Positions 1 to 6,242 are shown, counted from the first letter of the stretch. The stretch is DNA of 6,828 bases from Candidatus Dormiibacterota bacterium (GCA_003136295.1 PLDZ01000059.1:1-6828); one strand, 5' to 3'. The notes: generated by a model not told the origin, from the letters alone. A program made the numbers and translations.

Positions 1-833
1 GACCCTGTGGCCGAGGTCAGCTGCTCGGCGGTGCGCGGGCGGGTTGAGTCCGTCGCATGGAACAGCTCCGCGTGCACATGCTCCGCATCAACCCCGCGCT
101 CGAGCAGCACCGCTCGCGCGGACTCGATCATGGCTCGAGGCCCGCAGAGGAACCACTGGTCGACCTCGTCGGGCCGCACCAGCTGATCGAGGAACATGTT
201 CACACGCTCGCCGTCGATGTGTCCGTGGAAGAGCTGCACCTCCTGCTCCTCACGCGACAGCACGTGGTAGAGCGCAAACCGTTCCGGGTAGCGGTTCTTC
301 AGATCCTCGAGCTCCTCGAGAAACATGATGTCTTTGACCGTACGGTTCCCATAGATGAGTGTCGCCATGCTGAGCGGTTCGACCGCGAGAATGGTGCTGA
401 GATTGGAGAGGATGGGCGCGATCCCACTGCCCGCCGCGATCATTGCGTAGGAGGTGGCGCGGCTCGGATCCAGCGGCGTGTTGAAGTGACCGATCGGCGT
501 CACCACCTCGACCATGTCGCCGGCGCGGAGCTGTTCCAGCGCAAACGCGGAGAAGATCCCGCCCGGGAGCCGTTTCACCGCAACGCGGAGCCGCCCGCTC
601 CCAGCAGCACTGCAGATCGAGTAGCTGCGCCTCGCGTCGTCTCCGGCCGCCTCGCACCGGAGCGACACGTGCTGCCCGTGAGTGAACGAGAATTCAGCGT
701 CCAGCTCGGGTGGAACGTCGAACTCGATCACCACCGAGTCATCGGTCAGCGGCTCCAGGGCCTTCACCCGCAGGGGATGGATGGTTGCGCGCCGATGTCC
801 CGCGGAGGCCTCCGCAACCGGCGAGACGGTCAA
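1..833 (-). CDS. paaE: PaaE, reductase component of phenylacetyl-CoA epoxidase (3' end off window)
   Basis: This subunit passes electrons from NAD(P)H through FAD and a 2Fe-2S cluster to the diiron centre of PaaA. I translated 277 codons by hand. A ferredoxin-reductase FAD-binding barrel fills about residues 20-120, with the flavin motif RRSYSIC at 68-74. The nucleotide-binding domain follows, with AAGSGIAP at 133-140, YGNRT at 161-165 and FLCGPRAM at 228-235. The reading stops in the linker near residue 277, so the C-terminal plant-type 2Fe-2S ferredoxin domain expected in a protein of about 350 aa lies beyond the edge. I chose the TTG at 833-831. It sits 4 nt after the paaD stop, with AAGGAG 10 nt upstream inside the paaD end. 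An in-frame ATG at 878-876 would overlap paaD and add an Arg/Ser-rich tail unlike the family. The gene is the last of the five visible paa genes. Confidence 0.95.
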   Translation of the reverse strand, partial: MTVSPVAEASAGHRRATIHPLRVKALEPLTDDSVVIEFDVPPELDAEFSFTHGQHVSLRCEAAGDDARRSYSICSAAGSGRLRVAVKRLPGGIFSAFALEQLRAGDMVEVVTPIGHFNTPLDPSRATSYAMIAAGSGIAPILSNLSTILAVEPLSMATLIYGNRTVKDIMFLEELEDLKNRYPERFALYHVLSREEQEVQLFHGHIDGERVNMFLDQLVRPDEVDQWFLCGPRAMIESARAVLLERGVDAEHVHAELFHATDSTRPRTAEQLTSATG

Positions 834-837
834 GCCT

Positions 838-1317
838 TCAATGCTCCTTGAAGTGCGGGAACGTCTCGCCGCACGCATTGCACTGACGCACCGCCTGGCA
901 CTGCGTCGACCCGAAGTGCGCGAGCTCGTGGGTGCGCGGTGAGCCGCACTCCGGGCACTCGATCGCGACCGTGAGGGCCTTGACCTCGAAGCGCTGCCGT
1001 CGCGGAGGGGCGATGCCGTATTCGCGGAGCTTGACCCGGCCGGCCTCGGACATCCATTCCGTCGTCCACGCGGGCGACAGCACCACGCGAACCGACACGT
1101 CGGCGTAGCCCTGCTCTCGAATGCGCCGCTCCACATCCTCGCGGATGGTGTCGAGCGCCGGACACCCCGAGTACGTCGGTGTGATGTCGATGTCGACATG
1201 CCCGGACGCGTCGATGCGGACATCGCGAAGGATGCCCAGATCCGCGATGGTCAGGGCGGGCATCTCCGGGTCGGGGATCGCACCGGCGACGCGGCGGATC
1301 TCGTCGATCATGGTCAC
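838..1317 (-). CDS. paaD: PaaD, phenylacetyl-CoA epoxidase maturation factor (MIP18/DUF59 family)
   Basis: PaaD is not a catalytic subunit. In this family it is thought to help assemble the metal centres (diiron or Fe-S) of the epoxidase complex. The 159-aa product has an N-terminal MIP18/DUF59 domain (about residues 3-90) with the conserved stretch TPTYSGCPA at 47-55, including Cys52. A C-terminal zinc ribbon has two Cys pairs, CPEC at 121-124 and CNAC at 146-149. Its length matches known PaaD proteins. The GTG start gives a 4-nt GTGA overlap with the paaC stop and has GGAG about 7 nt upstream. The ATG two codons later (1311) would be too far from that SD. The overlap suggests translational coupling to paaC. 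Confidence 0.96.
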   Translation of the reverse strand: MTMIDEIRRVAGAIPDPEMPALTIADLGILRDVRIDASGHVDIDITPTYSGCPALDTIREDVERRIREQGYADVSVRVVLSPAWTTEWMSEAGRVKLREYGIAPPRRQRFEVKALTVAIECPECGSPRTHELAHFGSTQCQAVRQCNACGETFPHFKEH

Positions 1318-2078
1318 CAGGTGACTCCGGGAAACGAGCGATGGAGGTGCTGCATCTCAGCGAGCATGTACCCAAAAGCCTCGGTGTGCAGTCCCTGCCG
1401 GCCACCGGTCGGTTTCCAGCTCACCTTGGGGACCACCAGCGTGGCATCGTCGAGGACTCGGGTGATGTACGCGTCCCACGCGGCGCGAAGGTCCTCCGGA
1501 TCGGGACCGACGCCGAGTCCAGCCGCGTCACGGCTCACGTCGTCGCTCTCGAAGAGCTCGGCGGTGAACGGCCAGAGCGCAGCGAGCGCGCTCTCCATGC
1601 GCTGGTGGCTCTCGTCGGTGCCATCCCCGAGGCGAAGTGTCCAGTCGGTGGCGTGGTCGCGGTGGTACTCGGTCTCCTTCACGGCCTTGGCCGCGATCGC
1701 CGCGACCTGCCCGTCGGTCGACGTCGTCAGTGCCTGCCACTGCGCGAGCTGGTAGGTCGAGCAGAGGAGCTGGCGGAGGATCGTGGTTGCGAAGTCTCCG
1801 TTCTCCTGCTCGACGAGCAGGCAGTTCACAAACGCCCGCTCGTCACGCATGAATGCGTAGTCATCCTCCGACCGGCCGGTGCCGTCGAGCTCGGCGGTGC
1901 GCGCGTACATGGCTCGGGCCTGGCCGAGCAGGTCCAGCGCGATGTTGGTCAGCGCAATGTCGTCCTCGAGCGTCGGAGCCCACGACGACCACTGCGCAAG
2001 CCGGTGTGAGAGCACCAGGCAATCGTCCGCGATGCGCAGCGTGGACACGGCCGCCGCGCCGGCGACCACCAGGGTCAC
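1314..2078 (-). CDS. paaC: PaaC, structural subunit of phenylacetyl-CoA epoxidase
   Basis: PaaC is the ferritin-like partner of PaaA. In characterised complexes it scaffolds the catalytic subunit and does not perform catalysis itself. The 254-aa product is close to the usual length of about 250 aa. It shows the family's conserved early helices: LSHRLAQW at 23-30, DIALTNIALDLLGQAR at 40-55 and LLVEQENGDFA at 87-97. Near the C-terminus are GRQGLHTE and MLAEMQHLHR, followed by the typical Pro/Trp ending. The GTG start overlaps the paaB stop in a GTGA tetramer and is preceded by GAAGGAAG at about 10 nt. GTG codons at positions 4 and 11 are possible alternatives but lack the coupling geometry. The gene lies between paaB and paaD in the operon. 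Confidence 0.97.
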   Translation of the reverse strand: MTLVVAGAAAVSTLRIADDCLVLSHRLAQWSSWAPTLEDDIALTNIALDLLGQARAMYARTAELDGTGRSEDDYAFMRDERAFVNCLLVEQENGDFATTILRQLLCSTYQLAQWQALTTSTDGQVAAIAAKAVKETEYHRDHATDWTLRLGDGTDESHQRMESALAALWPFTAELFESDDVSRDAAGLGVGPDPEDLRAAWDAYITRVLDDATLVVPKVSWKPTGGRQGLHTEAFGYMLAEMQHLHRSFPGVTW

Positions 2079-2365
2079 AGCTGCTGCACTTCCTTCGGTA
2101 TCGAGTAGAACGTTGGATGGCGGTAGGGCTTGTCGGCCGCAGGGTCGAAGAACGAGTCCTTCTCGTCCGGCGACGACGCGGTGATGGTCGCCGAGGGGAC
2201 AACCCAGATGCTCACGCCTTCCATCCGCCGGGTGTAGACATCACGCGCATTGCGCAGCGCCATCTCGGCATCAGGCGCGTGCAGACTGCCGACGTGGTTG
2301 TGCGACAGCCCGCGTTTGCTCCGGATGAATACCTCCCACAAGGGCGCGGCTGCTTCCTCGGTCAT
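2075..2365 (-). CDS. paaB: PaaB, small subunit of phenylacetyl-CoA epoxidase
   Basis: PaaB is a 96-aa protein required for epoxidase activity. In known systems it bridges PaaAC heterodimers into the larger complex. The translation begins MTEEAAAPLWEVFIRSKRG and continues with the family hallmarks: SHNHVGSLHAPDAEMAL at about 21-37, ARDVYTRRMEGVSIWVV at about 40-56, and a C-terminal segment with FFDPAADKPYRHPTFY. The length agrees with E. coli PaaB (95 aa). The reading frame stays open far upstream, but the ATG at 2365-2363 matches the family N-terminus and gives a 4-nt ATGA overlap with the paaA stop. No clear SD precedes it, so translation probably depends on coupling to paaA. Confidence 0.96.
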   Translation of the reverse strand: MTEEAAAPLWEVFIRSKRGLSHNHVGSLHAPDAEMALRNARDVYTRRMEGVSIWVVPSATITASSPDEKDSFFDPAADKPYRHPTFYSIPKEVQQL

Positions 2366-3369
2366 GCGGCTGCACTCGCCGCGTGCTTGGCAGCGTAGGC
2401 GGCCGCTGCCGCACGCACCCATGCGCCGTCCTCGTGCGCCTTCAGGTGATGTGCGGCGCGCTGCCGGTTGCACGGCCCGTCGCCGCTGACCACGCGACGC
2501 AACTCCTCGAAATCGCATGGTCCGAAGTCGTAATGCCCGCGCTCCTCATTCCAGCGCAGGGCCGGATCCGGAGGTACGAGGTCGAGCACGACAGCCTGGG
2601 GCGCGACCATGTCGACGAAGCGCTGGCGCAACTCGTCGTTGGAGAAACGCTTGATGCCCCACGCCATCGACTGGGCGCTGTGCGTCGACTCGGTGTCGGG
2701 AGGGCCGAGCATCTCGAGCGACGGCCACCACCAGCGGTTCACGGCGTCCTGGGCCATCTCGTGCTGCTCGGGCGTTCCGTGTGAGAGCGCGTAGAGCAGC
2801 TCGAATCCCTGCCGCTGGTGGAAGGACTCCTCCTTGCAGACGCGCACCATCGCCCGCGCGTACGGGCCGAACGAGCAGCGGCAGAGTGGGATCTGGTTGG
2901 TGATCGCCGCGCCATCCACGAGCCAGCCGATCGCGCCGACGTCGGCATAGGTGAGCGTCGGGTAGTTGAAGATGCTCGAGTACTTCTGGCGGCCCTGGTG
3001 GAGGAGGTCGATGAGCTCGGAGCGGTCGACCCCGAGCGTCTCCGCCGCGCAGTACAGATAGAGGCCGTGACCCGCCTCGTCCTGCACCTTGGCCATGAGG
3101 ATCGCCTTGCGCCGCAGCGAAGGTGCTCGGGTGATCCAGTTGCCCTCCGGCTGCATGCCGATGATCTCGGAATGGGCGTGCTGAGCGATCTGGCGGATGA
3201 GCGTCTTGCGGTACGCGTCGGGCATCCAATCGCGAGGTTCGATCCGCTGATCGGCCTCGATCAGTGCCTGGAATTCCGCCTCGCGAGCGTCCCCGACCGC
3301 GCCCCCCGCGTCACCTCCCGAGACGGCGCTCCCGGCAAGGTCACGCTCGATCGGGCCGTTCGATCTCAT
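2362..3369 (-). CDS. paaA: PaaA, catalytic diiron subunit of phenylacetyl-CoA epoxidase
   Basis: PaaA inserts one oxygen atom into the aromatic ring of phenylacetyl-CoA, giving the 1,2-epoxide that later enzymes open to an oxepin. It is a ferritin-like carboxylate-bridged diiron protein. The 335-aa product contains DWMPDAYRKTLIRQIAQHAH at 47-66 and MQPEGNWITRAPSLRRKA at 72-89. The two ExxH iron-binding motifs are EAGH at 98-101 and ESFH at 181-184, and Glu68 is a further likely ligand. RFSNDELRQRFVD at 241-253 is also typical. The start is ATG 3369-3367. No later in-frame ATG, GTG or TTG comes before the conserved region, except the Met inside WMPD. Counted to that motif, the protein has about 26 more N-terminal residues than E. 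coli PaaA, rich in Gly, Ala and Ser. The gene is first in the operon and has a candidate leaderless promoter. Confidence 0.97.
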   Translation of the reverse strand: MRSNGPIERDLAGSAVSGGDAGGAVGDAREAEFQALIEADQRIEPRDWMPDAYRKTLIRQIAQHAHSEIIGMQPEGNWITRAPSLRRKAILMAKVQDEAGHGLYLYCAAETLGVDRSELIDLLHQGRQKYSSIFNYPTLTYADVGAIGWLVDGAAITNQIPLCRCSFGPYARAMVRVCKEESFHQRQGFELLYALSHGTPEQHEMAQDAVNRWWWPSLEMLGPPDTESTHSAQSMAWGIKRFSNDELRQRFVDMVAPQAVVLDLVPPDPALRWNEERGHYDFGPCDFEELRRVVSGDGPCNRQRAAHHLKAHEDGAWVRAAAAAYAAKHAASAAA

Positions 3370-3374
3370 ACACC

Positions 3375-3380
3375 TACAAT
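3375..3380 (+). promoter_or_regulatory. Candidate -10 element of hpd (near-leaderless)
   Basis: TACAAT on the plus strand fits TANNNT and is one or two changes from TATAAT. Eight bases separate it from the hpd ATG at 3389, so the start site would fall at 3387-3389 and give a 5' UTR of 0-2 nt. The absence of any SD before hpd agrees with leaderless translation. No convincing -35 or extended -10 is present; the upstream bases belong to paaA codons. Confidence 0.55.
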
Positions 3381-3381
3381 A
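3376..3381 (-). promoter_or_regulatory. Candidate -10 element of the paaABCDE operon (leaderless)
   Basis: On the minus strand TATTGT fits the actinobacterial -10 consensus TANNNT. Six bases separate it from the paaA ATG, so the canonical -10 to +1 distance would place the start site on the A of that ATG at 3369. There is no SD between. I found no recognisable -35 hexamer 16-18 bp upstream, in what is already the start of hpd. The element shares five of its six base pairs with the opposite-strand element. Confidence 0.55.
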
Positions 3382-3388
3382 GAACCAC

Positions 3389-4489
3389 ATGGTCCAGGTC
3401 GCCGAGAGTGCCGTGCCCGTGCTCGAGGGCACCGACCACGTTGAGCTGTGGGTCGGCAACGCGCGGCAGGCCGCGTATCACTACCGCAAGGCTTTCGGGT
3501 TCGACGTCATCGCGTACGCGGGTCCGGAGACCGGCATTCGCGACCGAGCCAGCTACGTTCTCGAGCAGGGCAGGGTGCGCCTCGTCGTCACCGCGCCCCT
3601 GCAGCCGGAGGGCGACATCGCCGAGCACCTGCGCCTCCACGGTGAAGGTGTCCGCACGATCGCGCTCCGGGTCGAGGATGCAACCGCGGCGTACGAGGCG
3701 GCCACGTCCCGCGGGGCACGCAGCGTGGCCGAGCCGAGCAGAGCCGAGGACGAGCACGGGGTGGTGACCTCGGCGTCGATCGCGACCTTCGGTGACACGA
3801 TCCACACCTTTGTCGAGCGCAACGAGTATTCGGGTGTCTTCTGGCCGGGGTATCGCGCGGACAATCGCAGCGGCGGTGGTGTCGGCCTGCGCTTCATCGA
3901 CCATACCGTCGGCAACGTCGACATCGGCAAGATGGACGACTGGATCTCGTTCTATTCCGAGGTGTTCGGGTTCGCCGTGTTCCAGGAATTCGACGAAAAG
4001 GACATCGCGACCCAGTACAGTTCGCTGCGCTCGAAGGTCGCACGGGACCCGCGAACGCAGATCACGATGCCGATCAACGAGCCATACGTCGGGCTGAAGA
4101 AGTCGCAGATCCAGGAATACCTCGACTACTACCGCGGCAGCGGTATCCAGCACATCGCCATGCATACCGACGATGTCGTCGGCACCGTGCAGGAGATGCG
4201 CGACCGCGGCGTCGAGTTCCTCACCGCCCCTGGTGCCTACTACGACGCGCTCGGTGACCGCGCGGCCGGAATCGACGAAGACCTGGACCGGTTGCGCTCG
4301 CTCAACATCCTCATCGACCGCGATGACGACGGCTACCTGCTGCAGATCTTCACGCGTCCCGTCGGCGACCGTCCGACGCTTTTTTTCGAGGTCATCCAGC
4401 GCAAGGGCTGCAAGGGCTTCGGCAAGGGGAACTTCAAAGCGCTCTTCGAGTCCATCGAGCTCGAGCAGGCGGCGCGAGGCAATCTCTAA
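3389..4489 (+). CDS. hpd: 4-hydroxyphenylpyruvate dioxygenase
   Basis: This Fe(II) enzyme converts 4-hydroxyphenylpyruvate plus O2 to homogentisate and CO2. It is the committed step of tyrosine breakdown and the source of homogentisate. The 366-aa product has two vicinal-oxygen-chelate halves. The N-terminal half begins at HVELWVGNARQAAYHYRKAF (17-36). The catalytic half carries the iron ligands His172 (FIDHTVGNV), His255 (GIQHIAMHT) and Glu334 (LFFEVIQR). Also present are SLRSKVARDP (212-221), INEP (229-232), KSQIQEYLDYY (238-248), YLLQIFTRPV (316-325) and the C-terminal GFGKGNFKALFE (343-354) that closes the active site. These fit HPPD better than the related hydroxymandelate synthase, though no single residue was tested as decisive. 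The start is the first ATG of the frame's conserved region. It has no SD and lies 19 bp from the divergent paaA start. It ends well before the next gene, with no obvious strong terminator. Confidence 0.97.
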   Translation: MVQVAESAVPVLEGTDHVELWVGNARQAAYHYRKAFGFDVIAYAGPETGIRDRASYVLEQGRVRLVVTAPLQPEGDIAEHLRLHGEGVRTIALRVEDATAAYEAATSRGARSVAEPSRAEDEHGVVTSASIATFGDTIHTFVERNEYSGVFWPGYRADNRSGGGVGLRFIDHTVGNVDIGKMDDWISFYSEVFGFAVFQEFDEKDIATQYSSLRSKVARDPRTQITMPINEPYVGLKKSQIQEYLDYYRGSGIQHIAMHTDDVVGTVQEMRDRGVEFLTAPGAYYDALGDRAAGIDEDLDRLRSLNILIDRDDDGYLLQIFTRPVGDRPTLFFEVIQRKGCKGFGKGNFKALFESIELEQAARGNL

Positions 4490-4526
4490 CCGCCCCACCC
4501 CGGGCATCAAGATCAAACACTCCAAA

Positions 4527-4544
4527 CGCATCACTCAGTGTGCG
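4527..4544. other. Short hairpin downstream of hpd
   Basis: The bases form CGCA-T-CAC / TCA loop / GTG-TGCG: a seven-pair stem with one bulged T and a 3-nt loop, 38 nt after the hpd stop. No T-tract follows, so it is not a standard intrinsic terminator. It could be a weak transcript end, a 3'-end stabiliser, a regulator site for the small downstream ORF, or chance. Confidence 0.3.
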
Positions 4545-4592
4545 ATGATGTCCTGGCGTGCCGGTCGGCATGGCGGAAAGGGGATGGGGCGA

Positions 4593-4808
4593 ATGAACGA
4601 ACAGGAAGACGCGTGGACGCGCATCCTGGGTTTGATGGGTGATCTCGAGGCGTTGCTGCTGGTCATCAAGGAGGCTGCGGTTCCGGTGTTGACCACCTCC
4701 GAGCCGGATCAGGCCTGGCGGACGCGGCGATTTCTCAGGCTCGCGGATCGGATGCTCGAGGATATGCACGTCCTCCAGTTCGCATCCGAGGAGCCAAACG
4801 GGGACTGA
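4593..4808 (+). CDS. Small acidic hypothetical protein (71 aa)
   Basis: I do not recognise this protein. It begins MNEQEDAWTRILGLMGDLEA, has a hydrophobic stretch ALLLVIKEAAVPVL (about 20-33) and ends in a charged helix-like segment rich in Arg, Asp, Glu and Leu. It looks cytosolic and mostly helical, with no signal peptide, convincing membrane segment or Cys motif. About 80% of third codon positions are G or C, as expected of a real gene here. A purine run AAAGGGG ends 9 nt before the chosen ATG. ATGs at 4584, 4548 and 4545 are in frame; the two furthest would add an Arg/Gly-rich tail. It follows hpd by 103 bp and converges with the cupin gene 12 bp away. Confidence 0.6.
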   Translation: MNEQEDAWTRILGLMGDLEALLLVIKEAAVPVLTTSEPDQAWRTRRFLRLADRMLEDMHVLQFASEEPNGD

Positions 4809-4820
4809 TTCAGGCCGGGA

Positions 4821-5219
4821 TCAGGGCGGCGGCCAGCGATCCGGTGATGGCTGTGTTCGCGGCTTCTCAGCCCAATCGTCTCGAGGTGGGGAGAAGCTCT
4901 CGACAAGCGTGCACCCTCCATCGCCGGCGCGATCGACCGAATGCGGCACCCCAGAGGGGATGACCCACATATCACCGGGTTTGCGCAGTCGCGTCTCGCC
5001 ACCGATCGTGAACGTGAACTCTCCACGCACGACGACCCCGACCTGCTCGTTCGGGTGGCGGTGCTCCGGCATCGCGAGGCCCGGATCGAGTTCGACGACC
5101 GCGAGGGTGATGCGCTCCCCGCTGACCGGCCGGGCGCGCAGCCCCTCCATCAGGGCCACCGGTTCGATGTCGGTGACCGTGACGAACTCGTGGGCCACGG
5201 GGTCTTCAGGCGTCGCCAT
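4821..5219 (-). CDS. Single-domain cupin protein
   Basis: This is a 132-aa one-domain cupin of unknown substrate. Cupin motif 1 is seen as PEHRHPNEQVGVVVRGEF (51-68), supplying His53, His55 and probably Gln59 as metal ligands; the HxHPxEQ form is common in this family. Motif 2 is PGDMWVIPSGVPHSV (81-95), supplying His93. The C-terminal tail (about 111-132) is Pro/Arg/Trp-rich and probably disordered. Such proteins range from small oxygenases and isomerases to sensors, and nothing here decides which. It lies 51 bp downstream of the dehydrogenase on the same strand, so the two are probably co-transcribed, although a TANNNT element in the gap could also give it its own promoter. No SD precedes the ATG. 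Confidence 0.9.
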   Translation of the reverse strand: MATPEDPVAHEFVTVTDIEPVALMEGLRARPVSGERITLAVVELDPGLAMPEHRHPNEQVGVVVRGEFTFTIGGETRLRKPGDMWVIPSGVPHSVDRAGDGGCTLVESFSPPRDDWAEKPRTQPSPDRWPPP

Positions 5220-5228
5220 AGCGGCGCA

Positions 5229-5234
5229 ACCATA
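5229..5234 (-). promoter_or_regulatory. Candidate -10 element before the cupin gene
   Basis: TATGGT on the minus strand fits TANNNT and lies 9 nt before the cupin ATG, giving a predicted 5' UTR of about 1-3 nt. The cupin start has no SD, which would fit near-leaderless expression. No -35 is visible, and a six-base pattern this loose can occur by chance in a 51-bp gap. Confidence 0.3.
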
Positions 5235-5270
5235 CCGAAATCACGTCTCCGAACCCTCGACCTTGACCAG

Positions 5271-6242
5271 TCACGCATGTTCCGCCGGCGCATAGCCCAG
5301 GCTCTTGTCGACCACGTTGAGGAGCGGTTCGCCGCGCTGGAACCGCTCGAGATTGCGCGTGAAAAGGTCGACGATGTCGCGCTGCCAGCCGGTGTGGTCA
5401 CCCGACATGTGTGGCGAGATGATCAGGTTGGGCACATCCCAGAGCGGCGAGTCGGCCGGGAGCGGCTCCGGGCTCATGACGTCGAGGGCTGCCCCGCCAA
5501 GACGCCCTTCGCGCAGCGCCCTGCAGAGGGCGTCCTGGTCGAGCGTCGATCCCCGGCCGACGTTGATGAGGCGGGCTGTTGGCTTGAGTGAGCCGATTGC
5601 CGCGGCATCGACCATGCCGGCGGTCTGCGGGGTGCTCGGGAGCACCATCACGACGTAGTCCGCGTCCGCGAAGGAAGCGCGCAACCCCTCGGGCGCGGCG
5701 ATGTCGCCGAAGTCGGGATCGCCGCTGCGCGCGGTCCGGCCGATTCCGCGCACCGACATCCCGAGTGCGCGCGCGATCTGGGCGGTCCGCCGTGCGATCG
5801 GTCCGACCCCGACCATCACGACACTCTTTCCTGAAAGGGTCTCGGTCTCGCGCTGCACCCATCGATGCTCGCCCTGGTGCTGGAACGTCGTGTACAGGTC
5901 CTTACAGAGCGCGAGCATCAGCCCGATCGTGTACTCGGCCAGGGCCTCGTCAAAGACGTACCGCGAGTTGGTGAGCACGACATCGCTCGCGATCAGCTCG
6001 GAGAAGAGCACGCGCTCGACGCCTGCGGTCCCCACGTGAATCCAGCGGAGGCGCGTGAAATCGCTCCAGTGGTCGCGAAGATAGCCGCTGCGGACATTCC
6101 ACACCAGCAGTGCCTCGGCATCGGCGGCCTCTGCGGGCGGCGGGGTCCACGGATCGATGAATACGTAGTGCACATCTGGACGCGGCTCGAGCAGGTCGCG
6201 GCTTGGCGGCTCGCCTTCGACGACTCCGACCAGCAGAGTCAT
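5271..6242 (-). CDS. D-isomer-specific 2-hydroxyacid dehydrogenase
   Basis: The family interconverts 2-oxoacids and D-2-hydroxyacids using NAD(P)H in the cytosol. At 323 aa it has normal length. The order is an N-terminal half of the substrate domain (1-100), a Rossmann domain (about 100-285), and a return to the substrate domain. Catalytic residues are Arg230 (INVGRG), Glu259 (SPEPLP) and His278 (ISPHMSG). The nucleotide loop reads VGVGPIARR (144-152), with Ala where the GxGxxG motif normally has its third Gly. The second beta strand ends GIGRTAR (167-172), with Arg169 rather than the Asp usual in NAD enzymes, so NADP(H) is likelier. The substrate could be hydroxypyruvate, glyoxylate, an aromatic 2-oxoacid or another acid; the sequence does not say. 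Start ATG 6242-6240 has GAGGT close upstream and overlaps the stop of a possible 33-codon ORF. The cupin gene follows. Confidence 0.93.
   Translation of the reverse strand: MTLLVGVVEGEPPSRDLLEPRPDVHYVFIDPWTPPPAEAADAEALLVWNVRSGYLRDHWSDFTRLRWIHVGTAGVERVLFSELIASDVVLTNSRYVFDEALAEYTIGLMLALCKDLYTTFQHQGEHRWVQRETETLSGKSVVMVGVGPIARRTAQIARALGMSVRGIGRTARSGDPDFGDIAAPEGLRASFADADYVVMVLPSTPQTAGMVDAAAIGSLKPTARLINVGRGSTLDQDALCRALREGRLGGAALDVMSPEPLPADSPLWDVPNLIISPHMSGDHTGWQRDIVDLFTRNLERFQRGEPLLNVVDKSLGYAPAEHA

Noticed and set aside
57..851. 264-codon plus-strand ORF across the paaE region
   Set aside because: It is antisense to a clearly recognisable PaaE reading with all FAD and NAD(P) motifs.
3388..3390. 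Earlier ATG for paaA, seven codons upstream and overlapping the hpd ATG
   Set aside because: It would add residues including two Cys not expected in the family and would place the start upstream of the candidate -10 element.
4399..4431. Tandem GCAAGGG-like repeats
   Set aside because: They encode the conserved Lys/Gly-rich C-terminal motif of HPPD and need no other explanation.
3374..4534. 386-codon minus-strand ORF antisense to hpd
   Set aside because: It mirrors hpd in a frame that stays open in high-GC DNA, and its translation is Arg/Asp/Val-rich with no domain. hpd itself matches its family along the whole length.
4565..4583. GC-rich inverted bases before the small ORF as a terminator
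   Set aside because: The stem is only about four pairs with a 2-nt loop and no T-tract, which is expected by chance at this GC content.
5262..5267. TTGACC as a plus-strand -35 hexamer
   Set aside because: No matching -10 follows at 16-18 bp and no plus-strand gene begins there; it lies in dehydrogenase and cupin territory on the other strand.
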